Source: Bacteroidales bacterium
GTDB lineage: Bacteria > Bacteroidota > Bacteroidia > Bacteroidales > GCA-2748055
Reading direction: 5' to 3'
Length of the DNA stretch: 5,924 bases
Assembly (NCBI GenBank): GCA_023135025.1
Contig: JAGLTY010000142.1
Coordinates: forward strand, 1-5,924
In this document: positions 1-5,065 of the stretch, piece by piece
How positions within the stretch are numbered: position 1 is the stretch's first letter
Layout of the letters: each line of letters begins with the position of its first letter
Notes under the pieces: model-generated
What the model was told of the DNA's origin: nothing
Database searches by the model: none
What the model saw: only the letters and a program-made list of their open reading frames with translations
Position numbers and translations under genes: made by a program

Positions 1-600
1 GGTACAGGTAACTGTACTCTCATAATCCTGGTAGGTGCATTGCGGAGTGGTCCGGACCCACTCATCGGGCCAGACCGGATCCACCTCTGTAACCGGACCT
101 GTATGGTTGAGGATCACATCCATTACCACCCGGATACCGTGGGAATGAGCTGTCTCCACCAGTTTCTCCAGATCCTCTTCAGTGCCAAAATTGGGATCCA
201 TGCTGGTCCAGTCGCTGATCCAGTAACCATGAAACCCATAGGTCTTTCCGGTTCCCTCGTCGGTACCTCCATGGATCTGTTCAAACCAGGGTGTCATCCA
301 GAGGGCAGTGATCCCCAGATTGTCGAAATAGCCCTCCTCGATCTTCTGAATGACCCCTTTGATATCACCCCCTTCAAAACCGCGTAGTTTGGCAGTTTTG
401 TCGGTTCGGTCGAAGTTCACATCATTGGAGGGATCGCCATTGTTAAATCGGTCGGTAAGCAGAAAGTAGATGTTTGCATTCTCCCAGAGAAAGGGAATCT
501 CCGAAGGAGCCTTCTCGCTGGATACTGAAGATTGGCATGAACCCAGGATACCAGTCAGGGTTATGGTTGCCACCAGAATAATAATTGATGATATTCTCAT
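1..600 (-). CDS. MalS-like GH13 alpha-amylase lipoprotein (N-terminal 200 residues; 3' end outside window)
   Basis: This gene probably encodes a periplasmic or membrane-anchored glycoside hydrolase of family GH13 that cleaves alpha-1,4 links in maltodextrins or starch. The start is the ATG at 598-600; 200 codons are visible and the frame is still open at position 1. Residues 1-21 form a lipoprotein signal peptide with lipobox LGSC and lipidated Cys22. The next residues are Q-S-S, with no acidic surface-export signal, so a periplasm-facing anchor is a guess. TDRFNNGDPSND (49-60), GITALW (96-101), EQIHGG (107-112), FHGYW (123-127) and conserved region I DVILNH (161-166) are in the order expected for the TIM barrel. 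From memory these segments most resemble E. coli MalS and also cyclodextrin glucanotransferases. The catalytic Asp, Glu and second Asp lie beyond the window, so activity cannot be judged. It follows the reductase gene after 34 A/T-rich bases with no clear ribosome binding site or terminator, so it may be the last gene of the same transcript. Confidence 0.92.
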   Translation of the reverse strand, partial: MRISSIIILVATITLTGILGSCQSSVSSEKAPSEIPFLWENANIYFLLTDRFNNGDPSNDVNFDRTDKTAKLRGFEGGDIKGVIQKIEEGYFDNLGITALWMTPWFEQIHGGTDEGTGKTYGFHGYWISDWTSMDPNFGTEEDLEKLVETAHSHGIRVVMDVILNHTGPVTEVDPVWPDEWVRTTPQCTYQDYESTVTCT

Positions 601-634
601 TTTGTCAATATATGGGATGAAAGATTAAAAGTAA

Positions 635-1651
635 TCAATAGGATCCAATCTTCAGAACGATTTTGCCTTCAGACATATGTTCCCTGTATTGGGCAATAGC
701 CTCTTCGGCGCTCTCCAGGGGATAGGTCCGGCTGATAGTTGAGGAGAGTTCACTGGACAATTGTCTCTTTACACTGTTGATAAACCTGAGCTTAAACAGG
801 ATTCCCTTTGTCTGCAACCAGTTTCCCAGCTGGAAACCCACAATCTCTTTCTCCTCTTTGATCAGTGCTCCGGGGTCGGCAAGGATGGGATCGCCGGAGA
901 GCCTGGCATATGCAACCAGCGTGGAACCGTGGGGTGCTGCATCCAGCAGGGTGGAGCTCTGACTCCCGGTGACCGCATCCAGGATAAGGGTGGCCTCCAG
1001 CTCTTCAGCAAGCTCTTTCAGCTCTGCCGCAAAGGATTCTGCAGTGCTGTTCAGCACATGGATCGCACCCAACTCTTTTAACGCATCAACCTGCTCCGCT
1101 CTTCTTACAATATTGATCAGCGGAATCCCATTGCTTTTTGTAAGCCTGATCAGCATCTTTCCCAGCGAACTTGCGGCTGCATTGTTAACCATGGCCCGGT
1201 GTTTTCCCTCCCGGGCAAGCTGAATAAAGGCCATGGCAGTCATGGGATTTACCAGCATCATCGATCCCTGCTCCGGGGAGATATGTTTCGGAAGAGGAGC
1301 CGTTTTCATGGCAGATGTTTTCATATAGTCTGCCCAGGTTCCATCCCCACCCTGATCGGGCGAACAGGCCACCCTTTTACCCAATCTGAGTTTTGGAAAG
1401 AGTCCGCTCCCCGCTTCTACTACGGTTCCGCTTCCCTCAAGACCGGGTGTAAAAGGGTAGGAGCGTTCCAGATAGCCTCCAGCCATCAGTGCCAGATCGG
1501 ACGGATTAATGGGCGATGCATCCATCTTTACCACTACCTCGCCCGGTCCGGGACGAGGCACCGCTACTTGTTCAGTTTTTAGTGCACCTCCAGGTTCATG
1601 CTGCCTGATGGCAGTCATCTGCTCCGGCAGCTGGTTTTCCCTTGGTTTCAT
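635..1651 (-). CDS. Zinc-independent MDR oxidoreductase, 2-enoyl thioester reductase / quinone oxidoreductase-like
   Basis: This 338-residue cytoplasmic protein belongs to the medium-chain dehydrogenase/reductase superfamily and probably uses NAD(P)H to reduce an activated double bond. Residues 12-140 form the GroES-like domain, with the INPSD motif (48-52) followed by Tyr60 in MAGGY. Tyr60 aligns with the catalytic tyrosine of mitochondrial-type 2-enoyl thioester reductases (MECR/Etr1). GLEGSGTVVEAG (70-81) is typical of the superfamily. The Rossmann domain begins with NNAAASSLGKML (156-167), where A-S-S-L-G replaces the usual AxxGxxG. No cysteine cluster for a structural or catalytic zinc is present. 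The substrate is unknown: enoyl-CoA, enoyl-ACP, quinone and reactive aldehyde or enone are all possible. The ATG at 1649-1651 gives a short extra N-terminus; Met12 (1616-1618) would give the start more usual for the family, and the sequence does not decide between them. It lies 23 bases after the NTPase gene, preceded by an A-rich leader without a Shine-Dalgarno sequence. Confidence 0.88.
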   Translation of the reverse strand: MKPRENQLPEQMTAIRQHEPGGALKTEQVAVPRPGPGEVVVKMDASPINPSDLALMAGGYLERSYPFTPGLEGSGTVVEAGSGLFPKLRLGKRVACSPDQGGDGTWADYMKTSAMKTAPLPKHISPEQGSMMLVNPMTAMAFIQLAREGKHRAMVNNAAASSLGKMLIRLTKSNGIPLINIVRRAEQVDALKELGAIHVLNSTAESFAAELKELAEELEATLILDAVTGSQSSTLLDAAPHGSTLVAYARLSGDPILADPGALIKEEKEIVGFQLGNWLQTKGILFKLRFINSVKRQLSSELSSTISRTYPLESAEEAIAQYREHMSEGKIVLKIGSY

Positions 1652-1674
1652 GTTATTGTTTATGGTTTGATTCT

Positions 1675-2229
1675 CTATTTTTTCTTGACTATCCCGCTGA
1701 TCAGCTCTGCTGCACCAATCGCCTCCACCTCTTCAATACGGATTACATTTTCGGAAGGAACATCCCACCGCTCTAACACTTCACTGAGCAGCCTCTCCCG
1801 AACACTCCATATCTGAATTGGAACCGAAGAGGTTCTTAAGGATTCCAGGCCTTCCAACCAGCCGGAGCCATTCAGCTCCATGGGGCCCACTTCGTCGATG
1901 ACCACCACATGGGGCTCCTGCACAAGGCATGCCTGGATCCACTCAAAACCCTGTTTGAATGCATCCGGGTTAAACCAGAACCTCCTGTATTTTATCCACT
2001 CACCGGTCTCCTGAGCCGAAGCCATTGGCAGCTCCATTCCGGTCGCGATATTTTTCAGTTTGAACCCCGATCTCTCACCTGAATCAAAACTGCCCGGAGA
2101 GAGGAATCCACCCACCTTCAGCCCTCTCTTTTTTAACAAATCGACCAGCTCAGAAAGGAAGGTGGTTTTACCCCCCTGTACCGATCCGGTGACCAGGAAT
2201 ATAGTATGTTGTTGCGATGCTTCGCTCAT
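1675..2229 (-). CDS. THEP1-type P-loop nucleoside-triphosphatase
   Basis: This is a cytoplasmic NTPase of the THEP1 family (NTPase_1 type), whose characterised members hydrolyse ATP, GTP and other nucleotides; their role in the cell is unclear. The Walker A motif GSVQGGKT (15-22) lies almost at the N-terminus. It is followed by a basic stretch and GGFLSPG (40-46), which matches the family pattern. The Walker B motif VVVIDEVGPMEL (108-119) is the hallmark of THEP1, with Asp112 and Glu113 expected to coordinate magnesium and activate water. SVRER (142-146) offers a candidate arginine for phosphate contact. I chose the ATG at 2227-2229, giving 184 residues. A TTG 18 bases upstream (2245-2247) would add six residues, but Walker A is already at the family position with the ATG. 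The gap to the transpeptidase gene is 21 bases, and the two genes are in the same frame, separated by a TAG stop. The gene ends in a lysine-rich tail (KKK). No partner is suggested by the neighbours. Confidence 0.9.
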   Translation of the reverse strand: MSEASQQHTIFLVTGSVQGGKTTFLSELVDLLKKRGLKVGGFLSPGSFDSGERSGFKLKNIATGMELPMASAQETGEWIKYRRFWFNPDAFKQGFEWIQACLVQEPHVVVIDEVGPMELNGSGWLEGLESLRTSSVPIQIWSVRERLLSEVLERWDVPSENVIRIEEVEAIGAAELISGIVKKK

Positions 2230-2250
2230 GGATAGACAAAAATACAATAT

Positions 2251-3003
2251 CTAACGGATGGTGTGGCGACCATCAGGCAGAAATGTAATTTCCGGGAGCT
2301 GGTTGTCAGAGATAAAGAGTTCGTATGCAGTTTTCAAATCGCTCCAGAGATTCAGCCGGTCCTCATCTTCTCTATGTTCCTGAACCAGCTGGTTGTAATT
2401 GTCCTGGCTCAACCTGGCAGGATAGATGGTAACCGGGATACGGGACTGCCCGCTGTTTCCGGCCTCCACGCAGAGGATGTAAAGCTCCTTGATCACACTG
2501 TCGGTCAGCGGAATACACCCGATGGTAACGCAGGAGCCGTGGATGCAAATGTTCCCGCCCAGATTTCCCTCCACACCCAGCACCCGGTCCGAACGGTTGG
2601 GGTAGTTGATACACATGGATAGGTAGAAATTGCTCCAGGGGTTCCAGGCACTGATGTGATAAAAGCCTTCCGGAATCTGCAGATCGCCCTGCATTCTTTT
2701 TGGTCCTGGTAGACCAGAGGTTCGACAGATCTCATAGGTCGTGAGCAACCTGAACTGCTCTTCTCCTTCATTTCTCGTCCACACCTCCAGCTGCTTCTCC
2801 TGCTTGAAAACTACCAGGTATAGCTCCATTGCTCCGGGTTCAAGTTCCAGTGATGATAGCATCTGGTTCACATGTTCCCACTTCTCGCTGTAGGCCTCCC
2901 TGACGCGTGGGTAAGATTGTTGCGACTCCCTGAATCCCTGCTGGCCATGGCAAATGGCCGCAAAGATGATGAAAAAGAGTAGTGTGACAGATTGTTTTAG
3001 CAT
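2251..3003 (-). CDS. Exported YafK/DpaA-type L,D-transpeptidase-fold protein
   Basis: This 250-residue protein is probably exported and acts on peptidoglycan in the periplasm. Residues 1-20 form a Sec signal peptide (K3, then a hydrophobic stretch to A16), with likely cleavage near CHG|QQ. Cys18 is preceded by AAI, a poor lipobox, so a lipoprotein is unlikely. GDLQIPEGFYHIS (106-118) matches the GDxxTPEGxY segment of YkuD-fold enzymes. HGSCVTIGC (155-163) holds the expected catalytic His155 and nucleophile Cys163 in the compact spacing of the YafK branch, followed by IPLTD (164-168). E. coli YafK (DpaA) is about the same length and releases Braun lipoprotein from peptidoglycan. That lipoprotein is not generally known from Bacteroidota, so the substrate here is open: crosslinking, protein attachment or protein removal are all possible. 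About 85 residues follow the catalytic motif, ending in a charged region. The ATG shares one base with the TGA of the methyltransferase gene (TGATG), suggesting translational coupling. Confidence 0.88.
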   Translation of the reverse strand: MLKQSVTLLFFIIFAAICHGQQGFRESQQSYPRVREAYSEKWEHVNQMLSSLELEPGAMELYLVVFKQEKQLEVWTRNEGEEQFRLLTTYEICRTSGLPGPKRMQGDLQIPEGFYHISAWNPWSNFYLSMCINYPNRSDRVLGVEGNLGGNICIHGSCVTIGCIPLTDSVIKELYILCVEAGNSGQSRIPVTIYPARLSQDNYNQLVQEHREDEDRLNLWSDLKTAYELFISDNQLPEITFLPDGRHTIR

Positions 3004-3005
3004 CA
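3001..3005 (-). other. TGATG stop/start overlap coupling methyltransferase and transpeptidase
   Basis: The methyltransferase TGA (3003-3005) shares its final A with the ATG of the transpeptidase-fold gene (3001-3003). This one-base overlap is typical of translational coupling and shows that the two genes lie on one transcript, even though one product is cytoplasmic and the other carries an export signal. Confidence 0.8.
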
Positions 3006-3623
3006 GGGTTTCTCAACATAAAAGTAGGCTGTGGAGAGAATACCCGATCTTTTGGAGTAGGTACGGGGAGCGATATGGACAATCTCCCCGTAACTGGTGA
3101 GAATCTTGAACATACTTTTTATAGTGAACTTATTCACATGTTGCCGGTTGCGGTCGCGTATCCCTTTCACCGGAACCGAGATCATCATGGTGCCTCCGGG
3201 TGCTGTCTTGGCCCAGAGCTGGTCCAAATACATCTTGTACTCGGTGATATGTTCCAGCACTTGAATGGAGATAACCATCGGGATGGAGTTATCGGGAATC
3301 TTCTCCAGGGTTGTATAATATTCGAACCTGTTTCCCTGCTTATCCTTCTCTCCCAGCAGCTCTGTTCTGGCAAATTCCAGGGAGACTTCACTGTGATCGA
3401 CCAGAATAAACCTTGTGTTTTTCAATTTTCCGGAGAGATATTTCAGATTACCACCCAGTCCACCGCCAAAATCAAGCACCGATTCCGCTTTCTCAAAAAT
3501 GGGTATAAATCTTAGCAGGTGATCCCCATCGGAGCGGATCTTCTTCTGATCGATATGTTCACTGTAGATATTCTCCCAGAACTGTTTGGTGTTGGGGTTC
3601 AGCCGTTTGGATAGTTTATTCAA
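3003..3623 (-). CDS. Class I SAM-dependent methyltransferase (TTG start)
   Basis: This 206-residue protein is a Rossmann-fold methyltransferase that should bind S-adenosylmethionine and methylate an unknown acceptor in the cytoplasm. Motif I is VLDFGGGLGGN (49-59), and Asp76 in FILVDHS is the expected acidic residue contacting the ribose. QVLEH (121-125) is the motif IV-like segment common in the Methyltransf_11/UbiG-like group. APGG (141-144), ISVP (148-151) and a HVNKFT segment (162-167) complete the usual order. There is no extra domain, so the acceptor cannot be predicted from the sequence. The start is TTG at 3621-3623: the frame closes upstream at 3645-3647, and the only other in-frame methionines lie inside the fold. 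TTGA is shared with the stop of the decarboxylase gene (4-base overlap), and the downstream stop overlaps the transpeptidase start, so it is probably coupled to both. Its place right after the decarboxylase suggests methylation of that enzyme's amine or a derivative, which is inference only. Confidence 0.88.
   Translation of the reverse strand: MNKLSKRLNPNTKQFWENIYSEHIDQKKIRSDGDHLLRFIPIFEKAESVLDFGGGLGGNLKYLSGKLKNTRFILVDHSEVSLEFARTELLGEKDKQGNRFEYYTTLEKIPDNSIPMVISIQVLEHITEYKMYLDQLWAKTAPGGTMMISVPVKGIRDRNRQHVNKFTIKSMFKILTSYGEIVHIAPRTYSKRSGILSTAYFYVEKP
3620..3623 (-). other. TTGA stop/start overlap coupling decarboxylase and methyltransferase
   Basis: The TGA stop of the decarboxylase and the TTG start of the methyltransferase share four bases, a TTG version of the common ATGA junction. 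No ATG or GTG is available in the methyltransferase frame between the upstream stop at 3645-3647 and this TTG, which fixes the start. A weak TTG start with no Shine-Dalgarno sequence would be expected to depend on ribosomes that have just finished the decarboxylase. Confidence 0.75.
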
Positions 3624-5050
3624 GGTCTGTATTTTTTTAAGGTTTCAATGGCAGCGGTTTTGATTAGTTTCAGAGCCCGCTCCACATCACTCTCCTCCAC
3701 ATAGGTCTGCCCGATAATCATCCGTAAAGTATAGAGTCCATCTATTTTGGTATGGGTCAGATAGAGCTTGCCCCCTCTGTTGATCTCCTCCAGGAACGCC
3801 TCGTTAAGAGGGTTAAGCGCATCCGGGTTCTCCAATCCATCAGGTTGCAAACGGAAACAGGTGAAATTCAGGAACGGCTCCAGGGGAAGATGCATACTCT
3901 CCATCTCTGCCAACGCCCGGGAGAAGTTATTGTTCATCCGGATATGAGCCCGGAGTTTCTCACGGATCCCCTCCAGTCCAAAACTCCTGATCACAAACCA
4001 GAGCTTCAGCGCCCTGAACCTTCGGCCCAGCGGAACTCCCCAGTCCCGGTAGTCATTAACCACTCCACGCGTTTTGGTCTTCAGGTACTCGGGCAGGATC
4101 TCGAAGGTTTTGATCAGCAGTCCGGCATCTTTTACCAGGTAGACCGAACAGTCGAAATTGGTAAACATCCATTTATGAGGATTGAAAACAAAGCTGTCGG
4201 CCTGTTCTATTCCTTGGATCATCCACCTCTGTTCAGGAAGCAACAGTGCACTGCCGGCAAAGGCCGCATCCACATGCAACCAGACCCCATATTTCTTGCA
4301 TATCTCCGCAATCTCCTTCAGCGGATCCACAGCTACCGTACCCGTGGTGCCGATTGTCGCTACCACCGCACACGGTTTCAGACCCGCTTCCAGATCCTCC
4401 CGGATCCTTGCCTCCAGCTCTGAAGGGTCCATTCTCAACTGCCGGTCCACCCCGATTTTCACCAGGTTCCTTCGGCCAATTCCACAGACTCCAACTCCCT
4501 TTTCGATGGAGGAGTGGGTCTCCTCCGAACAGTATACCCTGAGGTTTTGTGGCACTCCCTCCTCATTGGAACGAAACCCTGTGGCCACCTCTCGTGCAGT
4601 GATCAGCGAAACCAGTGAGGCAGAGGAGGCACTGTCCTGTATCACCCCTTCAAAATTTCCGGGGATACCCATGGCATCGCGCAGCCACTCCATCATCCGC
4701 TGCTCCAGTTCGGCCGCAGCAGGGGAGGTTTCCCAGATCATGCACTGCGTCCCCATGGCCGAGGTGACCGATTCGGCAAGGACCGATTCCACCGAAGAGT
4801 TGGCTGGGAAATAGGCATGGAACCCTGGATGCTGCCAGTGGGTCATTCCCGGGAGGATGATGCTGTCCAGATCCTTCATGATCTGCTCCATGGGTTCGGA
4901 GTGCAGTGGGGCCTCTCCCGGAATGGCATTGTAGATATCGCCCGGCGATACCTTTGATTTCACCGGGAAAGATTTGATGTTATTCATGTACTGGTCGATC
5001 CAATCGATCACAGGGCCGGCCTCTTTTTTAAAATCTTTCGGGTTCAGCAT
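3620..5050 (-). CDS. Group II PLP-dependent decarboxylase, aromatic-L-amino-acid decarboxylase type
   Basis: This 476-residue cytoplasmic enzyme should remove the carboxyl group of an aromatic L-amino acid (tyrosine, DOPA, phenylalanine or tryptophan type) to give the amine. Numbering is from the ATG at 5048-5050. NPHKW (290-294) holds the PLP lysine Lys293. His179 in THSSIEKG matches the residue that stacks on the cofactor ring, and Asp261 in LHVDAA binds the pyridine nitrogen. THWQHPGFHAYFP (70-82) is typical of the family. Tyr322 in LPEYLK corresponds to the mobile-loop tyrosine of animal decarboxylases that is replaced in aldehyde-forming relatives, so ordinary decarboxylation is expected. 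PLGRRFRALKLWFVIRSFG (340-358) is strongly conserved. Gly342 sits where, as I recall, plant tryptophan decarboxylases have Gly and tyrosine decarboxylases Ser; this is a weak hint about the substrate. Length and both ends match human AADC. A TTG at 5057-5059 would add three residues, but the ATG places the N-terminus as in the family. It lies 15 bases after the ATP-grasp gene and overlaps the methyltransferase gene. Confidence 0.94.
   Translation of the reverse strand: MLNPKDFKKEAGPVIDWIDQYMNNIKSFPVKSKVSPGDIYNAIPGEAPLHSEPMEQIMKDLDSIILPGMTHWQHPGFHAYFPANSSVESVLAESVTSAMGTQCMIWETSPAAAELEQRMMEWLRDAMGIPGNFEGVIQDSASSASLVSLITAREVATGFRSNEEGVPQNLRVYCSEETHSSIEKGVGVCGIGRRNLVKIGVDRQLRMDPSELEARIREDLEAGLKPCAVVATIGTTGTVAVDPLKEIAEICKKYGVWLHVDAAFAGSALLLPEQRWMIQGIEQADSFVFNPHKWMFTNFDCSVYLVKDAGLLIKTFEILPEYLKTKTRGVVNDYRDWGVPLGRRFRALKLWFVIRSFGLEGIREKLRAHIRMNNNFSRALAEMESMHLPLEPFLNFTCFRLQPDGLENPDALNPLNEAFLEEINRGGKLYLTHTKIDGLYTLRMIIGQTYVEESDVERALKLIKTAAIETLKKYRP
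3632..3638 (-). other. A7 slippery heptamer, possible -1 frameshift or transcript slippage site
   Basis: In mRNA sense the end of the decarboxylase reads TTA AAA AAA TAC AGA CCT TGA. The seven A residues are phased as A AAA AAA, which is the X XXY YYZ form used in -1 ribosomal frameshifting. The -1 frame has no stop before or through the methyltransferase, so slippage would replace the last three residues (YRP) with IQT and continue into the whole methyltransferase, giving about 682 residues. Addition of one A by RNA polymerase slippage would do the same. No strong downstream hairpin or upstream Shine-Dalgarno-like stimulator was found. The run and its phase are seen directly; its use is inference. 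Confidence 0.3.
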
Positions 5051-5065
5051 AACGTTCAAATGAAT

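Noticed and set aside
40..387. Open frame of 115 codons on the plus strand.
   Set aside because: It lies fully opposite the conserved GH13 domain, including the DVILNH motif, and shows no family features of its own.
601..634. Possible promoter or terminator in the longest gap, upstream of the amylase gene.
   Set aside because: The gap is A/T-rich but has no inverted repeat, and no convincing -33/-7 pair with correct spacing was found.
1675..1690. The NTPase gene ends AAG AAA AAA TAG, and the -1 frame is open into the reductase gene, like the decarboxylase-methyltransferase junction.
   Set aside because: The heptamer would be G AAA AAA, which does not allow the P-site tRNA to re-pair in the -1 frame, and the reductase has its own ATG.
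2237..2244. TATTTTTG on the minus strand matches the Bacteroidota -7 promoter element TAnnTTTG just before the NTPase gene.
   Set aside because: No matching TTTG was found about 20 bases upstream, and transcription would start almost at the ATG. An A/T-rich gap can give this by chance.
2227..2253. The transpeptidase-fold gene and the NTPase gene are in the same frame, separated only by one TAG, suggesting read-through.
   Set aside because: The NTPase has a good ATG at the family position, one product is exported and the other cytoplasmic, and sharing a frame happens one time in three by chance.
3752..4814. Long open frames on the plus strand opposite the decarboxylase (3752-4423 and 4182-4814).
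   Set aside because: Their translations are rich in Pro, Ser, Arg and His with no recognisable domain, and they lie opposite a strongly conserved enzyme gene. They are antisense shadows.
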